Positions 44,671-55,260 of a DNA stretch of 64,000 bases are shown here, in pieces. How positions within the stretch are numbered: the stretch's first letter is position 1; each line of letters starts with the position of its first letter. This stretch comes from Acephala macrosclerotiorum (taxonomy: Eukaryota > Ascomycota > Leotiomycetes > Helotiales > Mollisiaceae). Location: the NCBI GenBank assembly GCA_014904845.1, contig MU119488.1, forward strand, positions 1-64,000, written 5' to 3'. A program made the translations under genes and the position numbers. Below the pieces are notes generated by a model. It saw only the letters and a list, made by a program, of their open reading frames with translations, was not told where the DNA came from and did not search any database.

Positions 44671-46629
44671 TCAATCGGTACATCTTTCAGTAGGTTCGCG
44701 CCACTCCAACTTTAGTCCAGCGAACACTCTCTTCTCTTTCACCAACATATCGCCATCCCCTGCTTCCAAATCAACCCATGACCCATCATCTTGCCTCCTG
44801 ACACCGCTGCTATCAAACTTCAGATTCAGCTTTTCCTTGCAGTAGCTTCTCAGATCCCTCTGGAACATTGTCCCACCAGTCCAGCCAATCACTGCACACC
44901 CAGCGGTCTTCCAGGGACTGATGATGATGTCGACGCGTCTGTGAGGGTTCGGGTTCTTGAATTCTGGATCATTCTTCATATCTTCCTCCTCGGCTATCCA
45001 ATCTGGGTCCTGCCAGACGACGAAGGCATGATCGAGAGTATCGAAGCCACTCCCAGCTTTCCCCATGCCGCCTTTCCAACTGACTGGGGTTTGACCTCTT
45101 GCACTGTTCTTATGCGAAATTTGCAATTCGTACGGAATCCACCAGCCTTCTTTCAATTTCTGAAGAAGCTTTGGCAGAAAGTCAAGGGTTACTTCTTCGT
45201 CAGGATGACTCAGAACCACATCGATATCACCGGACTCGATCTTCCCACGTCGATAGCCTCCACAAACGACCATCTGGAAGCCGCCACGTATAGCATTAGC
45301 ATGATCTAGTATGACCTTCGCCGTGCTTTCCACCTCTACTCTCGGGATTTTCTCCGTGAACTCATCGTAGAACTTGACAAAGACCTGCTGGTTTTTTGTC
45401 AAAGTGTCCCAACCGAACTCAATCACATCATTGAGATCCCTCCAACCTCTGTTATAGAACTCGTTCGCTCGGTCAGGGCCAACGTCATGTATCTCAACGA
45501 AGATATTGAGAGCCTGCATACGTTCATCAGCTACAATATCATCCACCTCCTTGATATGTCCCTCTTCTCGCCATTCTCTCCATAACATAGCCATCTTGTT
45601 CCCGCAGTTTGGGAGTCTGATTAGCTCGCGAGCAGATCTTAAGGCATGGGGATAGGAAGCAATAGTAGCAATAGCACTATTGTACGCGCGGGCATTCATA
45701 TCCTCCTTCTTCTTCTCCGTCAGTTTTCGTGCCTTTTGGAGAATCCGAAGCTGAGTAAGGAACTCTTCGTTGGGACAGTGAAGAGGAGTGGGACGTTGGC
45801 AAGAGTAGACTGTGTGAAGGTAGTCCGGGATATGGGGCATGTCAAGTTCTTGTTCCTCCGTGGTCTCGTGCACAAGCAGGGCTCGCTGGCTCGAGGGCTG
45901 TCTATGATGGCCTTTGGTGGTTTGGGGGGACCTATGTTTACCGAAAAATTTCTTCCCTGAGGGTGGTGGTGTATCTACTCTAGCTCGAATAAGGAGGTCA
46001 CTACCTCTTGATGGTAATGTGACCGTTTGGCTTGAATTACTCTTGTCCGCAGGAAGGATTTCGCCCTCATAGACTAAGTAGTTGTCGTACGGAAGAAGTT
46101 CACCCGCCTTGAGTGAGTCTGTATACCAGGAGAGCTTCAAAACCTTGATGGTATTGTGACTTCCAAAGGCTTGTGGGAGAGAGCCTTTCGGTGTTGAAGC
46201 GTTGTCATTCACACGGGAGTGAGGACCACGATTCTTCGGCGCTGGCGTGCTTTTAGACTCCTCGATGACAAGTTTATCAGTTGACTCTGTTTCCGATCCA
46301 GAACCGTGGTCGATGATTTCCCACCCATCCTCCGAGTGACTCAGCTTGCGCCGCTTTCTTGGTGACTTCTGACTCTCAGGATCTGCTTCATCATCGCCTC
46401 GTCCATGTTGGCTTGCGATCTCCTGCGTGCGCAAACCAAGCTTGCGAAGCTCAAGCGACGCGCGTTTGTTCGAAACGATTTCTTTGGCAAGGAAGATTTC
46501 GGTTTCTTCTTTCTTGAAAACCAGAGCGCCATGTACGTCGCGGATCTCCTCCTGGAGGCGATATAGCTCTTGGGGATGCTCCGCGAAGTTGGCCGTGAGA
46601 AGGTACAAGGGTGGAAATTTCAAAGCCAT
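44671..46629 (-). CDS. POL4: DNA polymerase family X (POL4 / polymerase lambda-mu type)
   Basis: Single exon of 652 residues. A BRCT-like N-terminus (about 1-60) is completed, after a long basic/Ser-rich insertion, by 'VLKLSWYTDSLKAGELLPYD' (about 163-182). The catalytic core begins near 300: 8-kDa-type 'YNSAIATIASYPHALRSARE' and 'LPNCGNKMA', the fingers helix-hairpin-helix 'FVEIHDVGPDRANEFYNRGW', and the palm GGYRRGKIESGDIDVV (metal-binding Asp468 and Asp470) with RRVDIII (Asp567). 'GWTGGTMFQRDLRSY' is the YF/GW-type dNTP and sugar-selection region (here GW) followed by thumb. This class fills gaps during non-homologous end joining and base excision repair. Confidence 0.92.
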   Translation of the reverse strand: MALKFPPLYLLTANFAEHPQELYRLQEEIRDVHGALVFKKEETEIFLAKEIVSNKRASLELRKLGLRTQEIASQHGRGDDEADPESQKSPRKRRKLSHSEDGWEIIDHGSGSETESTDKLVIEESKSTPAPKNRGPHSRVNDNASTPKGSLPQAFGSHNTIKVLKLSWYTDSLKAGELLPYDNYLVYEGEILPADKSNSSQTVTLPSRGSDLLIRARVDTPPPSGKKFFGKHRSPQTTKGHHRQPSSQRALLVHETTEEQELDMPHIPDYLHTVYSCQRPTPLHCPNEEFLTQLRILQKARKLTEKKKEDMNARAYNSAIATIASYPHALRSARELIRLPNCGNKMAMLWREWREEGHIKEVDDIVADERMQALNIFVEIHDVGPDRANEFYNRGWRDLNDVIEFGWDTLTKNQQVFVKFYDEFTEKIPRVEVESTAKVILDHANAIRGGFQMVVCGGYRRGKIESGDIDVVLSHPDEEVTLDFLPKLLQKLKEGWWIPYELQISHKNSARGQTPVSWKGGMGKAGSGFDTLDHAFVVWQDPDWIAEEEDMKNDPEFKNPNPHRRVDIIISPWKTAGCAVIGWTGGTMFQRDLRSYCKEKLNLKFDSSGVRRQDDGSWVDLEAGDGDMLVKEKRVFAGLKLEWREPTERCTD

Positions 46630-47188
46630 GGTTGTCGCAATGTGGGGTCTTTGCGTCGCGATGTCAAGATATGAAGAAGGTGAAGATGGTAGGGTAGAGG
46701 GGTAATTATCCTTCTGATGTCATGAAAACAGCGCCGAGACGCATTCACCTCATTGTCTTCAATTTCGTGCATATCCTGCATCGAATGAAGGCCTGGGCTT
46801 CTATGGTGGGTCCCAAGATGTCGCTATCAATATCAATATCAATATCAATATCAATATCAATATCAATATCAATATGTGGGTATATGAGTTACCCACCTGG
46901 TTTCAATTCACAAACGTCCCACTCATTCTAGGAGATTCAAAGTCACTCTATCACCAGCTATTATAATCGAAAATACAAGATCTGGATTCATGAGGACGGC
47001 TTTTGTACATTTTTACACTAATGAGCTGCTAGCAATCTAAGCTGCCAAAGCTGCAAATCTCAGAACGCCTGAAATATTCCTCCCAATACCACAAAGGTAC
47101 TTTTCCTGGACGCCAGTCTATCTGAAGCACGTAACCCACTCAGCCGTGATGTTTGATGAATTCTATGGAGGAAACCAGAGCATTAGAT
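46630..47188. repeat. Intergenic with (TATCAA)n microsatellite
   Basis: About 8.5 perfect TATCAA units occupy 46825-46875, in the region upstream of POL4 and downstream of TFIIE-alpha. The plus frame that reads it as Ile-Ser repeats is not a gene. Nothing else is supported here. Confidence 0.7.
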
Positions 47189-48619
47189 CTAGACATCCTC
47201 AAATTCCATATCTTCCTCGCTCTCATCTTCTTCCTTGGGCGTAGGCTCTTCGATTTTGACCTTCTTTGCAGGTCTGCCATCGTCATTTGGTGTTCCCGGT
47301 CCTGTCACCGGACTGGTTGCACCAGTACTCGTCCCACTAGCTGATGCACTACCACTCTTTTTCAAGATTCCAGTCAGGCCGTTAGCTAAGGCAGCTGCGT
47401 TCGGCTTAACATCCCCAGCTGAGCTCGCGGGAGTTCCGATACCAGATCCTGTAGCTACGACATCCTCAAAATCCTCTTCATCCTCATCATCGGTCTCAAA
47501 CTCTTCTTCCTTCTCCCGTTCTGCCTCCTTTGCTTGCTCGGCTTTGAGTCGCGCAAAGTAGTCATCTATCTCCGCGCCATCGCCGTTGATTGACGGGGTA
47601 TCGAGATCCTTCTTGTTGGGCTCAAGGGATTGAGAAGCATGGAAAGATGGCTGGGTAAACTTGACCTGCTCGCCGGTGATTGTACTGTGAGTGAAATGCA
47701 CTGGCATAGCATTTTGGGAGGCGATCTTCTCCTTTCTGGCTTGTTCGGCCGCAATATCCGCCTCCGTTGGGCCCTCTGAAGCTGTAAGAGTGACATTGAT
47801 TGATGTGGGACCAACATTTGTCATGCCCCGAACAGCTGTCGGCTTTGCTGCTGATGCGTCGATAGGTGCAGTCTCATTGGCTGGGTTAGTCTCGTCTCGG
47901 ACGACCTTCAATTGCGATGCAAAAGCTTTGTCGAAATTGTTCTCTGGGATAATAACTTCATCGAGCTTTGGCAACATGTCGGTAATGAATCTGAACTGAG
48001 CGTGGTACTTGGTAGACTGCTCATGTCCACCGCGATTGTTTTCTGGATCGTGTGTAAGAACAAACCCACACTTGTGGCACAAGAAGCCTCTGGCCATGTC
48101 CCACTTGTCAAGAACCTCGATCTGTGTCCATTCTGACTTGCATCTCGAACAAAACCACTCCTTACGTTCTTGCTCCGGTACGGTGTTGCCTTGGACCTTC
48201 TTGTTCATGAGGTAGACCCGCCATTTGATTGCATCAATGGTTGCGCGATAGTCGATGTAGTAGTAGGTTCGATTCATCGGACGTTGCTGGCCTTCCTTGA
48301 CCTCCGCACGAGTATGACTGTAGCAATACCGCATTAGTTGAAGACTTCCTTACGGAGCTACAGAACTTACACGGCAAGGAAGCGGTCCTCTCTCAATCGC
48401 CCACACAGCTTGTGTAGCTCCTTTGTGTTCATGCCCATCAGGTATGCCATATCGTCGTCGCGCAAACTAATGACAATGTCAGCATCTCTTGTCAGAGCAA
48501 CTGCAGACTCATCCCCAGACATACGCTGAATGAATGATGAGCGCATCGATGACCAGAATATGCTTTGTGTCGTAGAATGAGCGCACGCAAGAGCGCACGA
48601 GACTCTGTGCTAACTCCAT
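47189..48619 (-). CDS. TFA1: Transcription initiation factor IIE subunit alpha (TFA1)
   Basis: Exons 48619-48525, 48466-48371 and 48317-47189 (introns 58 and 53 bp) give 439 residues. The N-terminal winged helix reads MELAQSLVRSCVRSFYDTKH, then 'VIDALIIHSALRDDDMAYLM' and 'ELHKLCGRLREDRFLAVHTR'. A YYYIDYRATIDAIKWR helix follows, then the zinc ribbon WFCSRC...GFLCHKC (Cys120, 123, 144, 147). The rest is low-complexity and acidic, with an acidic tail. TFIIE-alpha bridges RNA polymerase II and TFIIH during promoter opening. It is divergent from PUS1. Confidence 0.92.
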
Positions 48620-49103
48620 GACTGCTGCGAAGTTCGACGATCGGTCGAAGATCCAGGGATTCTGAAGAGATGGGACTAGGAGGTAAATCGATTCTCGACT
48701 CACTCCTGCTCGAGATAGGGAAGAGGGAACGAAGCTGAAGGGGTAGAGCAATGAAAGGACAATGAAAAGGTCGCCTCAGTGGAAGTCAACGACGCCCATT
48801 ATTCACATCAGACAACAGATCTGCCAAAGGTGTGAATAAAAGAAGGGCAGAATGTGTGTTGCGGATCTTTCCCGAGTTCCCTAATAAAATACAACAATGT
48901 TGGGAAGATGGTATTGTTCGACAGGTCGAAGGCCGCCTTGAAGTTCTAGATGTCCGCAAGGCTACGCTAGTAAACCCCCACTAGTCCATATGCGGCGTAG
49001 GGCTACCAAAACTCAGCCTGTCAATTGTGAATGTTCTCAAGGCTATCAAAATTCCATCCTTCTTGCAATTGAAGGCTATGAAAGCCTTCTTTCTATTACG
49101 AAA
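48620..49103. promoter_or_regulatory. Divergent region TFA1 / PUS1
   Basis: About 480 bp between divergent ATGs, with no gene inside. Plus frames from 48990 and 49027 run into PUS1 exon 1; the first is in the PUS1 frame but the Met at 49104 begins the typical protein. Confidence 0.4.
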
Positions 49104-51210
49104 ATGGCAGACAACCGTCCTGCAGCTCAGCCGTCGACAGGTGCAAGCGCAGACTATAGTACAACCAAGAATTCCTCACCGCCTAATTCAAGGGACCGCG
49201 GCGAGAGCAGGAACCGGGGCAGAGGTGGTAGAGGCGGTGGCCGGGGGCGAGGTCAAGACAGAGGCAGAGGCAGCGGTCGAGGATTTGGCTCGAAAAATGA
49301 CCAACGCAGTCGCAACAAGAGGGGGGAAATGGGCCGAAAAGAACGGAAGTACGTCAATGGTTCTTCATTGTGTTTTGCTTGACTAACTAATCGAGTTCCA
49401 CCTGGGTAGACAAGAGGCAGCGGAACCAAGACGGGCAAGACGCGAAGCGTCGAAAACTAGAAGACGGTGAAGAAGGGATTTCCGCGTCGCTATTTTCGAA
49501 AGAAGAGATTGAAGCTGAATCTCGAAAACCCAAGCGCAAAGTAGCAGTCATGATTGGCTATGCAGGTTCTGGTTATAAAGGCATGCAGATCAATGCCCAG
49601 GAAAAGACCATCGAGGGGGATCTTTTCAAGGCTTTCGTGGCCGCAGGAGCTATATCGAAGGCGAACGCGGACGACCCAAAGAAATCTTCACTAGTTCGAT
49701 GTGCTCGAACAGACAAGGGTGTGCACGCTGCTGGAAATGTCATTTCTTTGAAACTCATCGTCGAGGAACCGGACATTGTCCAGAAGATCAACGAAAATCT
49801 ACCGCCACAGATCCGAGTTTGGGGTCTTGAAAGAACCAACGGATCTTTTAGCTGCTACCAGACATGCGATTCCAGATGGTACGAATATCTGATTCCAACA
49901 TACTCTTTCCTGCCGCCCCACCCTCGGAGTTTTCTTGGCAAGAAGTTGGTTGAGTCTGCCGAGAAAGAAGATGTATTTGAGACGTATCAATCTTTGCAGG
50001 AAGATGTTGCTTCATTTTGGGCCGAGACAGAAGAGAAATATGTCAAGCCAATCCTAGAGAAGCTGGATCCTGAGCTCAGAGAAGCAGTCATGGCAACAAT
50101 TCATAGCTCAGAGGAGGAGAACCCAGTACCGAGGCAGGGGCCAGCCAAAGTCAAGAGTGAAGCTACGGAAAAGCCAACCGAGATCAAGGGTGAAGATACT
50201 CAAGAGCCGATCAAGACTGAGACAGAAGACACTGCTCAAGCAGCCGAAGCAATGGATATAGATGCTAAGCAGCCAGCTAAGGTCAACATTGAAGATACTA
50301 GGCGCCCGGTCGAGGTCAAGGCAGAAGGAATTGCTGATTCGGCAAACATCAAGAGCGAGCCCACAGAGGAGTCTGGTGAGATCAACACTGATGCCGGTGA
50401 CGAGCCAACCAAGATCAAACAGGAGAATACCGAGCAGTCAAAATCTGTCCTCACACCCCTAGAGGCCGCTGTGAAAGAAGTCAAAGCAGCGTATATCGTT
50501 GCAAAGAAGGCATATCGCATCTCGGAGCATCGGAAACAACGAGTACAGGAGGCTCTGGATGGCTACATTGGAACCAAGAACTTTCACAACTATACTATCC
50601 AAAAGACCTTCTCGGACCCATCAGCAAAGCGAGTCATTCGTTCCTTCAAAGTCAGACCAGAGCCTGTCATAGTCAACGACACCGAATGGTTGTCTCTAAA
50701 GGTGCACGGTCAATCTTTCATGATGCACCAGATTCGAAAAATGGTGGCGATGGTAGCTCTTGTCGTGCGTTGTGGTTCAACAACAAGCATTATGCAGGAG
50801 ACCTATGGTCCTGCTAATATCAGTATCCCTAAAGCACCGAGTTTAGGTCTATTGTTGGAACGACCAGTATTCGACACCTATAATCAACGGGCTGTCACAG
50901 AGTATATGAGAGAGAAAATCGACTTTGACAAGTATGAGAAAGAAATGAACGAATTCAAGCAGAGGGAGATTTATGACCGACTTTACAGGGAGGAGGAACG
51001 GGATCACCAGTACGTTTCCTGGGCTAGAATCTTGAACTTGCTCACATTTCTAGATTTCATGCCTTCTTCCATCACATCGATCACTTCAAAACTGATTACT
51101 TCTTGTGGATCACGGCTTCCGGAATATCAGCCGCGAAGCAGAGCAAGTCGATTTCCAGGAGAGACGAGCAGAGTGATGATGAGGCAGATATCAATGGAGA
51201 AGAGGGTTGA
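49104..51210 (+). CDS. PUS1: tRNA pseudouridine synthase PUS1 (TruA family)
   Basis: Exons 49104-49348, 49396-51009 and 51054-51210 give 671 residues. An Arg/Gly-rich N-terminus (RGRGGRGGGRGRGQDRGRG) is followed by KRKVAVMIGYAGSGYKGMQ, RCARTDKGVHA (catalytic Asp188), 'CDSRWYEYLIPTYSF', 'GTKNFHNYT', 'LKVHGQSFMMHQIRKMVAMV' and 'RPVFDTYNQ'. The third exon restores the fungal C-terminus FHAFFHHIDHF. Pus1 isomerises uridine in many tRNAs and some mRNAs, in the nucleus. The insertion between 'FSVL/FWAET' and 'GTKNFHNYT' (about residues 320-440) is unusually long and carries six psi-K-x-E motifs; see findings. The acceptor of intron 1 (49395) was picked because it alone keeps phase. Confidence 0.92.
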
Positions 51211-51736
51211 TATTGATGGGATTCTACCCTTGCCTTGTTCACATGCGCACGTGTGCTACAGCAGCATGTGAACTTGGAACCCGCTTTTATGTAAAATCGA
51301 GCGAGTAAAATTTGGCCAATACGCCGTTGGCTCGCCCGAGTTCGTCGAAGTTCGAGTCTTGAGGGGTATGTTCAAATGATGTGTCAATGTCCTTACCTTC
51401 TCAGGTCCTCTTGAGAGACAATTAGCTTCCGTGCGCCCATACCGGCCTTAGTTGGGCTTTTGGCTGCACAAATTACAGCCGTGCGGGTTACTCCAATTTG
51501 GAGTAGGTCTTTGCAGCTACAACATGGCCGCAACACCGCTAGGTGTATAAAACGTTCCAAAGACATCAAGTAGCCCAAAATAGAAAACTTGCATGTTTTT
51601 TGCCACTGTCCCAAAAATGTGTGACGATTAAATGCATTTGGCACGAAGCCTGGTATCTACCGTAGCCACTTTTAACACCCAACGCCTTCAAATGCCTCCC
51701 TTGCGCCGATTGTATGCAATGACCAAATCCCCATCC
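51211..51736. other. Intergenic between convergent PUS1 and MED22
   Basis: No ORF with family features; 3' flanks only. Confidence 0.5.
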
Positions 51737-52363
51737 TCAAGATGTCTTGTCTGATCCCACCGAAGTCTTCTTCAAAAGCGCCTCAACCATCTCTCCAACC
51801 TTGACGGAATCCTCATCCATCTTCCCCTCACCCTCTCCTTCCTTTATGCCTCTGAGCGGACCAAAAAGCCACATCTCCTTCAGCTCTCGTGTCAATTGGA
51901 GAAGTTCCTCTGCACCGCGAACCTATTCCTGTCAGTGCATGCCAAAAGAATGCTGAAGGATCGGGGGACATGCGAGAGCATCACTTTCAGCATTCATCTG
52001 AAATGCTTGCGCAGCAGCGACTTCTTTCGTAGCACCATCCTCGACCGGCGTTGCAGCTAAGGTCACAAGATTGTGGAAGCGCTTGAGCATTTCTGCGACG
52101 GCATTTCCTTCGCGATCTCTAAGGGTGTTAGTTTTTGGTTGTCCGGGAGTGCGAGGACTGCGAGGATTGCCAGGAAATGCAGAAGAGTCTGCAGTTGGAG
52201 TTACAGAAGCCTTAGGAGTTGGTGCGCCGCCAATCGTGCCAGGTATGAGAGTGCCAGGAGTGTGGACTACGCCTCCGACTACAGATGGAAGACTAAGATT
52301 TCGCAGAGGAAGATTGATTGAGATGGGTCGACCACGAGAGAGCATGCCATTTGGTTGATCCAT
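51737..52363 (-). CDS. MED22: Mediator complex subunit 22 (Srb6) with a GC-AG intron
   Basis: Exon 1 (52363-51974) starts MDQPNGMLSRGRPISINLPL and contains a Pro/Thr-rich stretch and then 'DREGNAVAEMLKRFHNLVTL', 'ATPVEDGATKEVAAAQAFQM' and NAESDAL. After a GCATGT...ATAG intron (51973-51923, 51 bp) exon 2 (51922-51737) gives VRGAEELLQLTRELKEMWLFG, the Med22 C-terminal signature, then an acidic tail. Total 191 residues. Med22 sits in the Mediator head module that contacts RNA polymerase II. The Pro/Thr-rich insertion near the N-terminus is longer than in yeast Srb6. Divergent with twinfilin. Confidence 0.82.
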
Positions 52364-52718
52364 CGTGTGTGTGCTCGTGTTTTCAAGATGTCGTTGGATT
52401 GCGACTGTGCTTGGCAATCATGTCGGGGAAAGAAAATATCGCATCGCAAAGACTGAAAGTGAACTTTACCTATTAAGCTAGATGTGGTGCGCTCCGCGCT
52501 TTCCATGTTGGTATAAAATATATAATTTTTGTTTGTTAAAAATGTTGAAGGAGCAAGGAATATTGAAATTCGAGCTTGAGCATTTTGAAAGCTCCACGTC
52601 GATCTGTGCCCCGCAATGCCCCGCCTCGTTAACCAAGCCTCGTCGCAGACCACAATAATCCTTTGTTCCAGGACAAACAATCAACTAACTTTACCAGAAT
52701 CCTCACACATCCGCCAAC
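52364..52718. promoter_or_regulatory. Bidirectional promoter MED22 / twinfilin
   Basis: 355 bp between divergent start codons. A-rich patch near 52510-52560; no specific motif assigned. Confidence 0.4.
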
Positions 52719-53815
52719 ATGCAGTCCGGAATATCAGGTATCCCTCTGTTCGCTTGCGTATCCTCGAGTCTTCTAACAGCGCCTTCACAGCTTCCCAGGA
52801 GCTCCAGGCAGCGTTCAAGACGCTCGTGTCCTCCGAAGACCAACGAGGCCTCATCTGCACCATCGAGAAAGAAGCCCTAACACCCTTGACTATCCTCGGC
52901 CCTGCTACGTCCTCCTTCGCCGATGATCTCTCTCTACTCACACCGCATCTCGACCCAAAAGTTGCGCTTTATATTATCCTCCGGCGTTATGCCAGCAGCG
53001 AGAGCGCACCCTTTGTCGCAATAACCTATGTGCCAGACTCGGCTCCAGTACGACAGAAAATGCTTTTCGCATCAACACGTCTTACATTGGTTAGAGAATT
53101 GGGAATTGAGAAGTTCCGAGAGACTATATTTGCAACAACAAAGGAGGAATTGACGCCCCAGGGTTTTGAGAAGCATGACAAGCACGTCAAACTTGATGCA
53201 CCCCTCACCGAAGAGGAGCAGACTTTAGGAGACGTGAAGAGGAAGGAAGCCGAAGAAGGACGAGGTATGAACGAGAGAAAGAGCCATGTCAGTTCTGGAG
53301 TAAGCATGCCAGCCACCGATGATGCACTGCAAGCATTAAAGGGTCTTGCTGCTGCTGGAGGGGATAACTTGGTGCAGCTGGTCAGTGGTAATCACCCAGA
53401 GAGTTTGTTCCGCTCTGCTAACGTGTATGAGAAAATCAACATTGCAACAGAAACTATGGAGCTGGCCTCTAGTACTTCTGCCCCAATCTCATCCCTCTCC
53501 TCAACCATTTCGGCCACAGAACCGCGATACTCCTTCTACCGCTACGAACATACCTACAATGGGGTCTCCTCTTCTCCAGTACTATTCATCTATACATGTC
53601 CTTCTGGCTCGAAGATTAAGGAGCGGATGCTTTATGCTGCTTCTTCCCGCTCGGCAGTGCAAATTGCAGAGGCCGAAGCAGGCATAAAGATCGAAAAGAA
53701 GATTGAAGCGAGCTCTCCAGACGACATCTCTGAAGAGAGCATCGGGGGTGATTTGCACCCGAAGGTGGAGGTTAAGCAAGCATTCTCGAGACCAAAGAGG
53801 CCGGGTCGAAAGTGA
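52719..53815 (+). CDS. TWF1: Twinfilin (two ADF-H domains)
   Basis: A 19-nt first exon (52719-52737, MQSGIS) joins over a 53-bp intron to 52791-53815, giving 347 residues. The first ADF-H domain runs from 'ASQELQAAFKTLVSSEDQRG' to 'ELGIEKFRETIFATTKEELT' (about 1-140), and the second from 'DALQALKGLAAAGGDNLVQL' through 'PRYSFYRYEHTYNG', 'SPVLFIYTCPSGSKIKERML' to 'IEKKIEASSPDDI'. The tail ends KQAFSRPKRPGRK, the capping-protein-interacting region. Twinfilin sequesters ADP-actin monomers and affects filament ends at cortical actin sites. Confidence 0.92.
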
Positions 53816-54047
53816 TGAATGAAGAAATCACTTCACCTAAACACGGAAACAAAGATCATGAGGAACCCGCGAGGCTTTCATTGTAGGACGCTATGCTGGA
53901 CTATGCTCCTGAACAATCCAACTCCCATAGAACGGGATTGTTCACAAATGCAACGCCTGTGCCCATATTTCTAGGTAAAGACATCTAGATCATCAAAAGC
54001 TCCGAGACAGTAAGACTATACCTTCACTTTTCAAACATCATACTTCT
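53816..54047. other. Short intergenic between convergent genes
   Basis: 3' flanks of twinfilin and the succinate/fumarate carrier; nothing else seen. Confidence 0.5.
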
Positions 54048-55260
54048 TCATTCTTCATACTTCCCACCGACAATCGGTACAGTGCTATTCTCCAACTTCT
54101 CCTTCAAGTACTCGTACACTGTAAACGTCACAGCTTGACCAGGAGCTACACGCATGATGCGCGGCGTGATACCCTTATAAAATGCGTGAAACCCCTCCCG
54201 TCTGTACCCTTGTTAACAAACCTCTTTTTCACCAACAAACAAGCTTACCGAAACATATCCTTCGCGATCGCTGTAATTCTGCTCAAAGCAGTCTCCCCAG
54301 GTTGTCCAGGTGTCTTCTGTAACCTCGTCTTAATCGTATCAATCGGCGCATTGGACAACGGCCCCATAGCCCCAGAGACCAGGCCAATGAGTGTCGTTTG
54401 GTAAGAAGGGAGGGGAGAGTCTGCGTATTCTGGTTGCCATCTTTGGAGGATTTCTTTGAATTCTGTGTATGCGGTGAAATTCACTGCTTGGTTAGAACCT
54501 TGCCGTAAGGCAGTAAGAGAGACTCCTCGATAGAGAGCTCCGGGCCCTTCTTCTTTCAGGACAGTGTAGAGGGCGTGTGCAGCGTTTCGGTATTTGGGGA
54601 TATCGAGGGGGTCGGCCATGCTGTGGTGCTGTGCCTGCAATCGAATCTTGATCACTTCCATTGGAGTTACAACGGCCACTGCTTCTGTGACACCAGCAGC
54701 TAGACCAGCTATTCATGGTGTTAGCGCAAATTCTCAAAGTGTCCTGAACTAGTCTTCGATAGACATAATCGTAAGCAGTTACTGACCCAGAAACGTCGCC
54801 TGCCCACTGACATTGCCAGTCTCTTTGTCTGCCAGCAATCTCTTGTATGCTTCAAAACTCGTGAATCGAATAGCCATCTTCGGCACGATACCAGTAACAA
54901 CGGCTCCCAATCCTTTATATAAACCAAGAGGTGTTTCCCTCTTGACAATCTCGGCACCGGTAGTCAAGAATCCGCGCTTCTTTGCGCCTGGAGCGCGTGC
55001 TCGACGAGAAAGCTGCATACGAACTTTGATCGTATCTGAATTGCATTGTCAGAATAAAAAGTACTTTGAAACTTGCAGGTGGTTTTCATACCAAGTGGGT
55101 GACAAACAAGTGCTTCCATCATTCCTGCAGCTCCTCCAGCTATGGGCAAAATTAGCATGTGCTTATACCAAGGATCCGGTCAGAAATACTTACCGATCAA
55201 ATTCGTCGCGGCAGAAGCTGGCTTCTTACCATTCGACCCTGATACGTTCTTCGCAGACAT
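54048..55260 (-). CDS. SFC1: Mitochondrial succinate/fumarate carrier (SFC1/ACR1)
   Basis: Five exons, 55260-55194, 55139-55092, 55035-54787, 54708-54249 and 54201-54048, join in phase to 325 residues. The three mitochondrial-carrier repeats each show the Px[DE]xxK signature: PLDTIKVRMQ (split by intron 2), TPMEVIKIRLQ, and APIDTIKTRLQK. 'LTALRQGSNQAVNFTAYTEF' and 'KGITPRIMRVAPGQAVTFTV' are characteristic of Sfc1 rather than citrate carrier. The protein exchanges cytosolic succinate for matrix fumarate, feeding gluconeogenesis on C2 carbon sources. All splice sites are GT-AG. Confidence 0.92.

Noticed and set aside
46722..46931. Plus ORF with Ile-Ser repeats
   Set aside because: It is a translation of the (TATCAA)n microsatellite.
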